DNA of 64,000 bases. It comes from Lotus japonicus (taxonomy: Eukaryota; Streptophyta; Magnoliopsida; Fabales; Fabaceae). How positions within the stretch are numbered: the stretch's first letter is position 1; each line of letters starts with the position of its first letter. Where the stretch lies: the NCBI RefSeq assembly GCF_012489685.1, contig NC_080044.1:81144732-81208731 (forward strand), written 5' to 3'. The notes under the pieces are model-generated. The model saw nothing but the letters and a program-made list of their open reading frames with translations, did not search any database and was not told the origin of the DNA. The translations under genes and the position numbers were made by a program. Positions 1-13,257 of this stretch are shown one piece after another.

Positions 1-125
1 GTCTTTCCCTGGCACACAGATTTAGATGAAAGGAAAAGAAAGGAAAAGGCATCATCTGAAATAGTGGAAGAAGTACTTGATCAAAGATATTCAAGCATCC
101 ATCCATCGTATGATAGTATAATCAA

Positions 126-1627
126 GGCTTATTAGCACTTTTGGTCCACCAGGTTTGTAAAATGTGCAAACGAAGTCCCTAAAGTTTAAAAATAGCATTC
201 CGTTACCTCCACGTTTGGCTCCGTCAACACTTTTGGTCCCCCTCCATAATTCCGTCCAAAAACTAACGTTTTTGGCTGAGGTGGACTATTTTTAAATGAG
301 TTGGCCACCGATTAGGATAGAGAATGGTAGTTAGGAGAGAATCTAATTATTAATTCAATCCAATCTTATTTCTGATTTTCCAGAATCATCTCTTCAGTCT
401 TCTCCCCAAATTCTCCCAAACCTGCAATCTAACCACATTGATATGATCAAATTTTGATCTTCTTGTCCATGCCAATTGTTTCTCCCACAATGCAGGGTGA
501 GACTAACGACAGATTGATATAGTGGCCAACAATGTTCTTCCCTTTAAACAAGATTGTAATATGCGTTGCTCATCAATGATACAAGAAGAGAAGCATCGGA
601 ATCTTAGATTGATTCTAAGAGCAAAAAGGATTCATCTCTTCCACTTCATCTTCATATCCCCATCTACAGAATCTTCTTGAACCCAGAAAACCTTTCCTCC
701 TAATCTAGTGAGAAACCCAGAAATCAAACCCCCAAGCCCACAAATCCCCATCTTCTTCTTATTCCTCTCTATTCTTCTATGCAAGCACCTCCAGATTCTT
801 CTGCTTTTTTTTTTCTTCTTCTTCCGATCCAGAAAAACCATTCAACCCATAAATCGACCTGCCCCAAACCTAGAAACCCAAACCCAAAAAATCAACCCAT
901 AAACCGTTGAACCCCAAAACCCCAAATCCAGAGAAAATCGGAACTCCAACCTAAAAACCCCCAATCCAAAGAAAACCGAAACTCCAACCTAAAAAACCCC
1001 AATCTAGAGAAGTACTGAAGAAGGGTATAAAGGGCCGTTGATTTGGGGATTTTCCAAGAGAGAAGATGGATCGAGCAAGTTGGAGGTGATGGTTGAAGCA
1101 GGATTGAGCTCGGTGAGCATAGTTTGAAGTTTGAACCCATGAATACAGATCGGTTGGGTCGTAGTGAACGGTATCAGAAGCTCCGCCGGAAACGCCATCA
1201 ACACCCCTGGAGCTCCGCCGCCGCACCCTCCACCGCGTCCCTTCTTCTTCTTTCCCCTGTTCCGTTTTTCTGCAACTCTTCTTCCTCTGTTACATGAATG
1301 AGGGATTTAAGAGTTAATTAGGGATTTAAGAGTTCTTTATAGTGTTTATTTTTAATTAAATGATTTTATTTTATCTTGTTTTAATTTGTAATTGTATATG
1401 TGGAATTTACTAATAGCCACTTCTAAGCTCATCTCTCCTATTCAGGTTCCACATCATTTAAAAAAAATCCACATCAACCAAAAACGTTAAAATTTTAACG
1501 GAAGTGTGGTGAGGGACCAAAACTGCTAACGGAGACTAACGTCGGGGTAGTAAAATGCTATATTTAAACTTTAGGGACTCCGTTTGCACATTTTTGAAAC
1601 CTGGGGGACCAAAAGTGCTAATAAGCC
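126..1627. mobile_element. Non-autonomous Mutator-like element (Pack-MULE type)
   Basis: The element is 1502 bp. Its ends are long terminal inverted repeats: the first roughly 200 bases (from GGCTTATTAGCACTTTTGG) match the reverse complement of the last 200 with scattered mismatches. It is flanked by a perfect 9-bp direct repeat TATAATCAA at 117-125 and 1628-1636, the TSD length typical of Mutator-like elements. No transposase frame is present, so it is non-autonomous. The interior (about 600-1260) is much richer in G+C than the flanks and carries a broken DELLA-like gene fragment on the minus strand, listed separately. Positions 905-1015 hold a degenerate tandem repeat of about 40 bp. Confidence 0.9.
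1034..1190 (-). pseudogene. Captured DELLA (GRAS) gene fragment, frameshifted
   Basis: Read on the minus strand, about 1190-1125 encodes SDTVHYDPTDLYSWVQ, which matches the VHYNP motif of the gibberellin-receptor-binding domain of DELLA proteins. In DELLAs this is followed by a stretch like MLxELNP, and MLTELNP does follow here, but in another frame. A 7-bp direct duplication (CAAACTT followed by CAAACTA) sits between the two and breaks the frame. The second frame runs on for about 25 codons (to ENPQING) before the similarity fades. The GRAS domain is absent, so this is a short fragment carried by the surrounding MULE and not a working gene. The family assignment rests on motif recognition only. 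Confidence 0.7.
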
Positions 1628-1636
1628 TATAATCAA

Positions 1637-2605
1637 CAATTAATCAACAATTAATAATACTAAAAGTAAACAAATAAAGCATACCCTGATCAGTATAAAG
1701 ATTATGATAAGAATATTATATAAGAAATGCTATTGACATTTAATTTGACATTTTTTTAACACTTTCTTTTTAAATGATTAAAATCCATATATCATATATG
1801 ATCATTAAATTACATAAATTCATCTCATAATTTAGTGGGATATACATGAATTTTAATCTATTAAAAAATGTTAAAAATAGAGTGGTAAATGAGTGTTACT
1901 AACACTAATCATAACTTTAAAACTTGTTTATATAAATACTTACCGATCATCAACCAACACAAGATTTAACAGGCGAGAATGGAACACACCCACATTTAGG
2001 GATGAAAGTGGGACAATGGCCCATCATCTAGTATATATGCGTGAACAACAAATTATACTATTTTGCCAAAAAAATAAAATTGTTCTCAGTGATCTCTCTT
2101 GTTGTTGGTGTGTAATATTTGATATTTTGATTCTTCCTTTCTGCAGTAGTCCACCTTCCACAACAAGTGACAGCACTAGTCAGCAAGGACCACTCATTGA
2201 TTCATTGTTTTGTTGATATAAAAATGCAGTACTGAGCTAGCTAGCTACTTCCCTTTTCAATATCCCTGTAGCCTTTAACCATTATCTGTCCGTGCCAGTA
2301 TCACGCTCAACCCTACCCCTCCTTCCTTCCTCTTTATCCTCTCCCTCTTAATGTTTTTGTTCCTTTCTTCAGCACGCACCCTGCGTGAAGAATTAATACC
2401 GCAGAGCCGTAACAGCATCTGCAAAACCTGACAGTGAAAAAAGATAACCACCTTTTACAAATTCGAAGAGTCAAACGAGTGAGTTAAAGATCAAGATCCC
2501 TCTACCAACCCCAAAACCATTCATTCATTACACTCAAGAGTCAAGACAGACAACAACACCAACAACATTCACTCACTCTCCACCCAAATCCCTCAACATT
2601 TAACA
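1637..2605 (+). promoter_or_regulatory. Upstream region of the SDR gene, candidate TATA box
   Basis: No gene is visible. A TATA-like TATAAAA lies at 2217-2223, about 390 bp before the start codon. It is followed by a pyrimidine-rich stretch (2245-2350) of the sort common in plant 5' untranslated leaders, which would put transcription start near 2250. This is positional inference; the frame at 1893-2216 has no recognisable protein features. Confidence 0.35.
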
Positions 2606-4959
2606 ATGCTTGAAACAGTTAGATACCTCATCGGTTCGGTAGGCCCCAGCGGCTTCGGGTCCAAAACCACCGCCGAACAAGTCACTGGAAACTGCTCCGA
2701 TCTCCGCTCCATCACCGCCATCATCACCGGTAACTAAAAGCTATATCCAGAACCGTTTTTTTCCTTGAAATATTATTACTGTATATTTTAATTATTAATA
2801 TATATTATTATCAGGTGCTACGTCGGGAATCGGAGCTGAAACGGCGCGCCTGTTGGCGAAGCGCGGGGCGAGGTTGGTGCTTCCGGCGAGGAGCATGAAA
2901 GCTGCGGAGGATGCACGCGCTCGCATCGTGTCGGAGTACCCTGAGTCAGAAATCATCGTGATGGCGCTTGATCTGAGTTCTCTGAATTCGGTTAGAAACT
3001 TCGTTGCGCGCTTCCACTCATTCGGTTTCCCTCTCAATCTCCTCATGTAATTTCAACTAACTCACATGCAAGTTCATTTCATTTCAATCTGTGAAAACAC
3101 ACACACAAAATGCATGAATTTGAATACCAGTTGATTAATGTTAATTATTGTGATTAGAAACAACGCTGGAAAGTTTGCACACGAGCACGCGATCACGGAG
3201 GATGGAGTTGAAATGACCTTCGCCACTAACTATCTAGGTAAGGATTAACCTAGCTAATTAAGATCATAATCGTTAACTATTTGAAGGAGTACTCTTTTTT
3301 ATCATTATCTATATATTGTAGAAAAATTAATTGAATTTGTTCAGGTCATTTTCTGTTAACAAAGTTGTTGCTGAACACGATGGTTGAAACGGCGAAGGAG
3401 ACAGGAGTGCAAGGACGGATAGTGAATGTTTCTTCCAGCATACACGGGTGGTTCACCGGTGATATGTTCCGCTATCTGGCTCTCATAAGCCGCAAGGCAA
3501 GGTGACAAATCATAACTAACTCTTTTGTCCCAATTGGATTTCCGTTCAACTTAATATGAATTCATAATGTTGAAAATAACTTGTCAAAATCCTAGTAGTT
3601 CTATCCACAATAAACACTACTACCGGTCTATATGCACATGTTTGGTTTGACATTAGAATTAAGACTTACTTGATTTCACATCTCTTAATATACTAAATGA
3701 GAAGCTGCAATTTGTCACACATTACACATTAATTAGAGTCTACGTTGAATTTAACAAAAATCCTAACACAATAATATAATGAGATATGTTAAATCACCAG
3801 GATTTCCTCTAACTTCAAATCACGCACTTACCACATGCTATGAATGTGATTTTGGTAGTGACTTGTGAGAATCATTTTCAATTTTTTATTTGAAATAAAT
3901 GAAAAAAAAACATTATAATGTGACGTGTTTGGTAAATACTGGACCTGTTTGGATTGAAATTTGTTGTCCCGTGTGTGTCTCCCAGGCATTACGACGCCAC
4001 ACGTGCTTATGCTCTTTCGAAGCTCGCTAACGTGTTCCACACTAAGGTGCTTGCACGCAGACTGCAGGTCAAAAGAACACTGCTTCATCCATTCATTCAT
4101 TTCTCTTAATTTTGACTAATATTTAATTTGAAAACAACAATAAGTATCCATATCTATAATCTTATCCGTATTGTAAAAAGTGAAATTTGTTTGTTTTCCT
4201 TAGTCAGTAATCAGTTATCAGCAGCAACAGCATATATACACATGTTTGATGTTTCCCTAACTATGCTTGGATTCGTTTAACGCTGTTCTGTTGCTTCACA
4301 TATATTTTAATTTTCCAAACATGAGATATTATTAAATATTGAGTGAATAAATAAATTAATTAATTAAAATTTTGTGCAGGAAATGGAGGCCAACGTGACT
4401 GTGAATTGCGTTCATCCGGGGATCGTAAGAACCAGGCTTACCAGAGAGCGTGAAGGTTTACTTACAGGTTAGAAGTTTCCTTTGGATTTTTTTTCGATGA
4501 GTTATTTCCTTTGTTGATACTAGTATAGTATAGCGTTAATTTCATGATTTTGGACTTACTTCTCCCTTCAATTTTCTAAATTAAAATTGCAGATATAGTG
4601 TTCTTTTTGGCTTCAAAGCTCTTAAAGACGATTCCCCAGGTAATAAATTCTAATTAAATTCAAAACATAAGGGTTTTTAATTATGTTGTATTTTCAGAGT
4701 ATATTTTTTATCAATTACTATTTCTCTAATTTTTGTTGTGGCTGAGCTTGTGTAGGCAGCTGCAACGACATGTTATGTGGCAACAAACCCAAGGCTATTG
4801 AATGTTTCTGGCAAGTACTTTGGTGACTGCAATGAAACCTCCACTTCAAAATTGGGATCCAACTCGACCGAAGCAGCAAAGTTATGGGCCGTTTCCGAAC
4901 TCATCATTTCAAAGGGTCCAAAAGCTGCCTTTGACCTGCTCCAGCACCTTCACTTTTAA
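2606..4959 (+). CDS. Short-chain dehydrogenase/reductase, TIC32-like
   Basis: Eight exons: 2606-2729, 2815-3046, 3158-3237, 3345-3501, 3986-4067, 4380-4467, 4593-4639, 4756-4959. All introns are GT-AG and phases agree, giving 337 residues. The classical SDR landmarks are present: the dinucleotide-binding motif TGATSGIG (about residues 41-48, split by intron 1), the NNAG strand motif (about 119-122), a catalytic serine in NVSSS, and catalytic YALSK (YxxxK) in exon 5. The fold is therefore an NAD(P)-dependent oxidoreductase and should be active. Plant relatives are annotated as TIC32, retinol-dehydrogenase-like or WW-domain-oxidoreductase-like; the TIC32 name comes from a chloroplast import component. 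The substrate cannot be read from sequence, and no clear transit peptide is visible. The start is the first ATG after a CT-rich leader and reads directly into the conserved N-terminus. Confidence 0.93.
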
Positions 4960-5503
4960 AGTTAGTTTCTTGGGATGGGACAGTGTGTAAAAAGAATATA
5001 TATTTAGAGCTTTACTGAATAGGTAGCTAGCTAGGTCTAGAACTCTAGATGGAAACGGAGAGAAGATCTCACATAATTATCGTTTTGTTCTCTCTTGGAT
5101 CTTAATACATTAACTAAAAAGCTAGATTTGAGATAATCTCAATTTGGATATATCAGAAAGATAAATTACACATTTCAATGATTGATTTCCGAATCTTTTA
5201 AACTCTAACTCATATGTCTTTAAATTTTTACTACTACTTAAGCTATTCTTTAGGACGATATAGTTAAATCTAATGTAAACGAACTTTAAACTTTCAACCT
5301 TTTAATTTATATCTTAAAGTCATGTTAAACAATTAATCATCCAAACTCAAAGGAGATGATATCCAAACATAGTGAGTGTTACGCATAGTCTTACATAGGG
5401 TTAGTAGCAGTGAATTGAAATGGTGTCTACCACTAGTATACTTATCTACATGGTGTCATGTATAACAATTTTTATTATTATTCCGAAAGTTGGATTTAGT
5501 TTC

Positions 5504-5680
5504 GAATAATTATTTCTTCACACCTCATTTTTTAGGTGTGGAGAGGTGGAGAAAGAGAGAAATAGGAAAAAAAAAGAGAGAAATTAAAGATATGATAAAT
5601 GATTTGATTGATAGAAAAACGATAAATAATAGAAAATGAATGTGGAAAAAGAGTGGAGATATGTGTATATATCATAACTC
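5504..5680. mobile_element. MULE-type MITE, copy 1
   Basis: The element is 177 bp and AG-rich inside, with imperfect terminal inverted repeats that include CACACCTCAT. A perfect 9-bp direct repeat TTTAGTTTC flanks it at 5495-5503 and 5681-5689. It is homologous along its length to the copy at 24534-24718, which has its own different 9-bp duplication. Two independent insertions of one family define the boundaries well. Confidence 0.85.
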
Positions 5681-5689
5681 TTTAGTTTC

Positions 5690-8167
5690 ACCACAACTCA
5701 GACTTCGATAGGTTATGATTATATCGTCCCATGATCAATCGATTCGATAAGGCCTTTCACCCAATTGTGCTTTTAAGAGCCAGCGACATTATGACACCTA
5801 TACCATAAAAATCGATGACTTTCCAATGTCTTGATCCTTATCTAGAAGTTTTCTCTTAATCACCACATCACATTAAGTGCATGACATTAATTCAAGAACC
5901 AAAGCAAGGCACATAACTCAAGATCGTACCAGACACTCATAAACACATCAATGTTCTGACTTGAGAGTCGAAATATTAATGCATGTGCTACCACCATACA
6001 CCCAGATGACTGAAAAGTCAACTCAGAGCACGAAGAACCATTGATCCATCCGCCAAGAGTCACTACATCCTTGTCATTCTTCATCTCTCAACACTCATTT
6101 CAGTCATTTGAGTAATTTGGTCGGCTTCATTTTGATTAAAACATTGTGGACTTGTTGGTGGTGTTATATTTTATTGTTACTAAGATTAATATAATTGCTT
6201 TATATGTCAAATAGATTGGATTGTTATGAATGATAATACAATGATTATGGGCCTGGGGTTACGTTGTATGTATGTATTAACACATTAATTAGAAGCTAAA
6301 GTCCCTGGAAAGCTCTAATTGTGTACATTCGTTTTTTTCTTTATTAATCTGTTTCTGGGGTGTAGTTGTACTTGTATACATCTGGGATACTTATAGTACA
6401 AACATAAAATTAAGTTGACAATAAGAACTTGAACATCTGAACATGGGGTCGGGCTTCCCCATGTGGTGGTTGGTATTGGAAGAGTATCTTTCTCATGGTG
6501 ATCTTGCGAGGGTCCTACTAACATGCGCCCCGGTGGAGCATAGACCGTGCTTTTACTGAAATTATTTTTGCACTATATTTTTTGTCAAAAAGAAATCAAA
6601 TCCTTTGATGAGTGATTTGTGAAGCTATTAAAAAATATGAAGATCACCCTATAATCTATAAAAGTATTGATTAAAATACTGATCACTTAAAAATTGAAGT
6701 CTTTAAGTAATAATTTTTTGTTGTTGATTTATTTGATTAATCCTCATGATCATCTAATCATATATTTAATCCAACAAATTAATGATCAATTTGATGGTAT
6801 TATAAAGAAGCCTTTTAATAACCGTAGATTAGAAAGAAAGTCGTTATTATTTTATATTTTTTTGTGAGAAGCAAACAAAATTGTTAGATAGTTTAATTAT
6901 TTGATGGATAATTATTTGATATTACAATGCAGAACTAGTATCATATCCTAGCAAACTCATCAACTTTCAAGGTGAATTAGGATGCCATGCATTTTTATTT
7001 CTTAGCTATGTTGGGTGCTAGATCCTCTTATACTTTTACGGAATATATATGCTTCTCTTCTGCTGATAAAGGTTTTGAATGATATCCTTCATAAGGACTA
7101 TCATGGTGTTTTAGCTCTTAGAAAGTAGTTTTTGTTCTTTAGCCATGTTTACTAAAAAGATAAGTTTCCAAAAGACGGTAACTGCACTTGTATTTTAAGT
7201 ATAAATATTGTTTTGATTTAGTATTACCAATAGATGCTAAATTAAGGACTCAAACATCTAACTTAAAGTAACAAACACTACATTAATTGAATAAATAGAC
7301 TAGTACTTATTTTTCTTCTTTGACTAGACGTAAACACTTGTATTTTTAATTAGTCTAAATATTATTTTGATCAAGCAACTTCAATAGAAACTAAAATACA
7401 AGAAATTAATTTAAGGATTATAGATTATATAATTAAAATTAACAAATATTAGTGAATTGAACCAATATGTTCAGTAGTTTCCCGAGGTTTAGAGTTGAAT
7501 TTCATGAATGACATTGGACAAGGAAAATCAAATTTCTGAAGGGGAAATTTGACAGATAATAAAATGAATGGACTCACTTATTAAAAAAATTATAGAATGT
7601 GAAATTTAGCTAAGATCCTATTATATGTAAAAAAAAATTGTCCACTTTATCAATATCAAGTGGAACATCTTCAAATCCAAGAAGATCTCATACCTGTCCA
7701 CATTATAAAATGATAGCCCAACAAAACAAAGTCGTTGTCAAGCCTTTTTTATTCCATATTATTTGTTGTTGTTCCTTTATGTATTTTCAGCTTACCTAAA
7801 AGCAAATCCTGGTCTTAATCTTTTATTTTCCAACTTATAATTCGAGAAAGAACTACGTATTATTTTTTAATTAATTATCGGCAATCTCTAAATTCAAATT
7901 CTTATTCTTTTTGGTCAAAAATTCTTTTCGGGGCAAGAATTCATTATAAGGTCTACCAAGCAACTCAGCCCATTTTGATCGAACCTCCTAGCCTTATTGT
8001 CCTTCACATTTGGATTGCCTAGTTTCAATCCTTTTATTTATTTATTTGTCATTAATTATGAAATGCTTTAATATTTTTTTAAATGTATTATTTAAAAAAT
8101 ATTAGTCATCGTTGTTCCTTTTTTTATTTACCTAAACCCCTTTTCTTAAGTAGTCGTATTAGTATTT
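5690..8167. other. AT-rich intergenic DNA
   Basis: Between the SDR gene and the LINE fragment I see no gene, structural RNA or bounded mobile element. Small open frames (5887-6084, 6315-6524) lack protein-like composition. The first few hundred bases after 4959 probably include the 3' untranslated region of the SDR gene. Confidence 0.5.
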
Positions 8168-8344
8168 TTTTTTGTTACAACGGAAAATTACAAAGCAACA
8201 CTAACTAAGCGCATTCTGACACAACAGAGGTACCGCGATCGCAGGAGGTAACAGCCAAACTTGCCATCCACACCGGGCTCTCGTTGCATACTTTGCCAAC
8301 GCATCTGCATTGCGCTCACTGATGGGATCAATACCTAAAAAAAG
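8168..8344 (-). mobile_element. 5'-truncated LINE (RNase H tail)
   Basis: Read on the minus strand this encodes ERNADALAKYATRARCGW, the C-terminal end of the RNase H domain found in plant L1-like LINEs, where the ADALAK-type helix is conserved. A stop follows, then a short run of A (seen as T at 8162-8170). A 9-bp repeat TTAGTATTT flanks it at 8159-8167 and 8345-8353. Poly(A), 5' truncation and a TSD together are the marks of target-primed reverse transcription. Only about 170 bp of the element were copied. Confidence 0.75.
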
Positions 8345-8353
8345 TTAGTATTT

Positions 8354-9787
8354 AATTTTTTTTTTACAAGTATTATGTATTGATCTCATTAGAGGTTGAA
8401 ATATGACTATTTCAAAAATACATCGTGTTAAGTAAAAAACATATTAAAAAAAAGTAAAAAACATATTAAAACCAATCATTGTTTATATTACATATACTTA
8501 TTATTTTCACAAAAAAAATGCATATACTTTTTCGGAGAACGCCAAAATGATGATATTATTGAGGGGTATGTCATTTTCAAACTAATGCACTTCTATCAAG
8601 AGAGAAAAAAAAACATGGGAAAACCCCACTTATGCAGCAAAATCACTTAATGTGGTAGAGAGCTCACATATTGTAAGGAGAAAAACCTATCCTAAAGAAG
8701 AAGAGACCTCCCTAGATGGGAAAGAACCCCTCAAAGGGGAGAAAGACTCCAGAGCGAGGTAGGGGTATTAGGTATTAGTTCTCAAGTATAAAAATAATAA
8801 AAAAATAACAGATTCTAAGACACTTTTGTTGGAGTAGTAGTAACTTTCTACTTCAAACAAAAAGTGTTTTGAAATGTGTTATTTTTCATTTTCATACTTT
8901 CTAGTAATATCCAAACAGTATCCAAACGAGCTCATTATATTTAAGCCATTATTAAACGAATGCTTCTGTCGATGTCATGTTAAGTGTTAACTCCCAAAAA
9001 ATGTCTACCTTCTAAACACCAAATATTGGCATTTGGTAGGCCCTGCAGATATTAATGCTATACCATCCTCCACTGTGACATATAACTGATTGTCTTAATT
9101 CTGATAATCATTGTCACAAACAAAGACAACCACCATAGTTTCCTAGTCGGCATCAAAGATAGGATAAAAAAGAGAGCATAAACTTCTAGATTAGAGGCAT
9201 GATATATGCACAAAAAGTCACAGAGATCTTTCCTACATAAAACTCAGACAAAGTAGAATGAATTGCTTTAAACAATGTGATTTGTCATCCATAACTTAAA
9301 GTCAAACTTTTCTAACCACACATTTAGTGTCGTCTAAAATTTGTCTACTTTATACGCCTAATATTTCTCTCCTTATCACCAAGTGTGACATGGGAAATTA
9401 GGATCTGAACAAAAAATTACTGTATAAATTAAAATTGAACAAAATCTTCTATATACTATACACATGATCATGATGAATTACATTTCGACCAGGACCATCA
9501 GCAAAACTGAAACTTACATTCCCTAAACTGACAGTCCTTAAAAATGGAAAGAATTATATAATTGATATTGACTTTGTATAAAGAATATTATGTGATTGTG
9601 AGGGCAATCCTCAGTTGCCCTAGCTGCTATATATTATTACACTTACAAACGATGCAGACTCTGTTTGTCTCTCCGTTTGCACCAGTGCAGATGTGATTTC
9701 ACATATCCCAACGCACAAATGAGAAGTAGGATTTTGTAGCGTTGAGTTCAACAGAAATCCAAATACAGACTGAACCGGACCAGGGTT
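8354..9787. other. Intergenic DNA and 3' flank of the WD40 gene
   Basis: No gene or bounded element is recognised. The last 150-200 bases probably hold the 3' untranslated region of the minus-strand WD40 gene, which would be transcribed through 9787 toward lower coordinates. Confidence 0.45.
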
Positions 9788-12700
9788 TCAAACACGAACA
9801 GGTAACCCGTAATTCTGGTACACTCTTATGTGTCCATCCTTTCCTGCTGTTACAATTACTTGGCCCCAAAGGTGAGAATTAGACATTCCCTTGCAAGCAC
9901 TTCTCAAGAACTTGTACTCTGATTTACACATTTTAGGAGAAGCAACCGTTTGATGTGAATCCACAAGTGCCTCTTCAGGCCAGGTTGGAGAAACCTTCGG
10001 GACTAACTCCGACAGAAATCCGCGACCCAAGAAGAAGCAGTCAGGAGAAGACAGAGATAACTTGTGATTCATATCCTCTTTCAGAGATGGGGACAAGATT
10101 GTTCCTGGCATTGACTCAATGCCACACCAAGGTATAGCAATTGCTGCATTGTGGGATGCAAAACTCTCAGAAGACCAAACCTTCTTTGTTTTGGAATTGT
10201 TCCTGTCATGGCCAGTGTAGTTCCAGATACTAACATTTGAACCCTCACTAACTGAGACAATATGTTTCCCATCAGAGGTGAAGGAAGCTTGCATCTGACC
10301 AGCACTTCTTAGGCCTGAAGGCACAGAAAGAGGAAAGAGGTATAAATATAGTTCTTACCTAAATGGACATAATTGTACCAAAAATAATCAAATCACAAAT
10401 ACAAAGAGAAGAATCATTTTTTAATTAACTTCTCTTTCTTCATAATCAATTCTGGCGCCAAGAAGCTACTCACAAAGCTTCTCCCTAGAATTGATTTTGG
10501 CTTCAAAATCAATTGTAGAAGGATTTCCAATCATGGACTAAGGCTTTAGATGGAATGCACATGCACTTTAGAAGGTTTTTCAGATAAGGAAAGCATGTAT
10601 GAAGAACCCACCTTTGAATTTGTAGATGACATCAACTCCAGAAAGTATACAGACATGTGAGTCAGCAGAAGCAACCAATAATTTGCTTGGATCACTTGGT
10701 GAAAACTGAAAAAGTAATCATATAAAATCAATAATCATTATTTGCAATTTTATATAGGGCGGCAGAGAAAGGAAAATTACAAACCCGAAAAACAGAGGCA
10801 GAAATAACCCAACCTGAAAGCCAGTGATCCTTTTTCCTGATGTCTTCTTTTTTCCTTGTAAACCCAATTGAGCATCCAATTGCATATGATTATCTAAACA
10901 AGGGAAGGTAAAAGAACAGAGATGATTGTAAGACACTACTACTGACCATCATATTTAAGACTGATAATTTCAAATCAGACATTATTCTTCATTATAAGGA
11001 TAAGAAAACATCACAATCAATAGTAATACATTGTTTGACCATATGCACAATTACTTCCTAGGCGTTCCAGCCAACGTAACTCCGCAAGCAGTCACATAAA
11101 AGACGAAACTAGTAAGACTAAGAGAAAAGTATTATAGATGGAAAGGTGGGTAAGAAATCCTCCTTAAAGAAAATAGTAGGTGCACATCAAGGAAACAATT
11201 AATTATTTAATTATAAATACTTCCACAAAGCTATTTAAGGTTTTCTTTTCAAGTAGTTACTGAATACTGATCACAATGAAAAACCTTTAGAATTTAAAGA
11301 TAAGCATATAATGCTCTCAGATAACGGGGAAACCCCGCTATCTCTTGTATATATGCCCAAATTACACTTCTAAATTTTGAAATAATAGCACTTTGATTGT
11401 TATATGGTTCTCATTTCTCAAAGGCTTCAAATTGTAATACAATTCCAAACATCTACAAAGCCAAATATATGCATACCTCGAAGATCATAGAAACGGCAAT
11501 TGCCTCGCATTGTACCCACAATTGTGCCCTGGAAGAATGAGCAAACAAATTTTAGGAACAAAATGATATCCGCCAAATGATTTACAGTTAAATGCGCAAT
11601 GAAACAGACCTTTCCATCAGGTTGGAAGCACACAGCTGTGACTATCTCTCTGGTATCAATGTAATCAACAACCCGACACCGAACAACTTCCCAGATGCGC
11701 ACTTTTCCATCAATTGAACCACTGATGAAAAAATTATCATTGACAGGATTGAAATTTACACATGTCACTGCATCCAAGACAAAAAGAAGTGTTAATATTT
11801 AGCAAAACAACACTACATAGGAAAAAAAAAAGTTAGAGCAATAGAATTACACAACAACCAATGTTATCCAACTCATTTGACATAGATATCCAACTTAAGA
11901 CAATAGAGGCTCACCATAATTATTGTGGGAGAAAATTCTAAGACATTTATCGATTCCTACTTGCCATAAACGCACTGTTTTATCAACACAGGATGAAAGT
12001 AGAAGCTGCAAACAAAAGAATGTAAACAACAGTAAGTTCCATTTTATAGAAAACTACATGATAAGCAGATTTACATATAGTGCAAGAATCGAGATAGTAA
12101 AGACAAATAAAAATAGCTTGCTTCTTTAGGAAACTAACCCCTCTTTTGGACCATGAAAGGTCTAAAATGTCACCACGATGTCCGTGGAATTCATGCAAAG
12201 GTTTCGCCGATATGCGGAAGGTCTTTGGCGGGATAACCACACAAGTTAAATCAGATGATCTCTTCAACTTCTCTGTTTTATCTAGTTTCTCTTTATCTAC
12301 ATGAAGGGGAGCTACACATGAAAAACTATTCATTTTGAAATATACATTTGACCGATCATTGTCCAGAATGTCCAATTCATTCGATCTTTCATTCTCAACC
12401 ACCTTCCACACCCGCACAATGCCATCTTCACCACCACTAGCCAGATATTTTCCATCAAGACTGAACTTCATTGTTAAAATAACACCCTTATGAGCTTTGA
12501 ACTCCTGTTCAGTGTAAAGAGAGGAAAGCTCCTTAAATTGCTTCTTATATGGATGAGCTCGAACTCTTTGCATCCCAGTTCTATCAACTGAATCAAAGTC
12601 TTTGCAGTAAGGTTCATCAAGCCCTTGATGATGGAACATACAAGCCATAGCATCTAGTTTCCTCAGCCATCCCTTCTTCATTTTCTTTTGTGCAACACCC

Positions 12701-13257
12701 AAGTGTTTTGTGTTTTCAGCATCTCTCTGCAAGTGTCTGCGAACCATTTGCGACGGTCCAATATCTCTCTGAAAATCTTCCAAGCTGATCAATTGATTCG
12801 ACCCGAGAACACGCAGGGTACTAAGCGTCCCATCTTGACCCAGTTTATCCACAACATACTGTGTTCCATCATCCAAATTCTTTATCATACAATCCAAATT
12901 AGCCGCATCACCGCGGTTTCCCAACGAGCTCGAATCCTCAGCTGACAAAACAATCTGGTCTGAAGTTCTCAGCACAGCCCCACTGGTGGCTGTGACTCGG
13001 TCAACTCCATAACACGGATCTGCCAACTCTTCCCCTTTCATTGAATTCACATCAGATTCAAAACCCATCCATCTCAGGAAATTGAGGCGTCGCTGGTGAA
13101 CGCTTTCAAGGTTGTTTGTCCAAACCTGGTACCTGGTAACATATCCATTACCAGAACTAGATTCATCAGCTGACCCTGAACAATCTGAACCCAAATCAGA
13201 CACAGAACACAGTTCCTCACGCGTGTCATAGAATTGATCCTCACCAAAACCCTCCAT
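9788..13257 (-). CDS. WD40-repeat protein, WDR44-like
   Basis: Seven exons in transcript order: 13257-12139, 12005-11915, 11767-11610, 11528-11477, 10893-10814, 10705-10612, 10314-9788. All are GT-AG with matching phase, giving 706 residues. The first exon encodes a long, poorly structured N-terminal half rich in Ser, Asp and Glu, with a conserved patch [20 protein letters not shown]. The propeller starts near residue 260; visible blade ends are [25 protein letters not shown] and [13 protein letters not shown], and a last blade lies close to the C-terminus. Layout and length match the plant family annotated as WD repeat-containing protein 44-like, usually a scaffold; animal WDR44 binds Rab11, but that role is not shown for plant members. 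A donor-like CAG|GTTAGC near 13541 and an acceptor near 13342 suggest an intron in the 5' untranslated region. Confidence 0.93.

Noticed and set aside
1893..2216. 107-codon plus-strand frame upstream of the SDR gene
   Set aside because: Composition is that of translated AT-rich non-coding DNA, no motif is visible, and it overlaps the probable promoter and TATA box.
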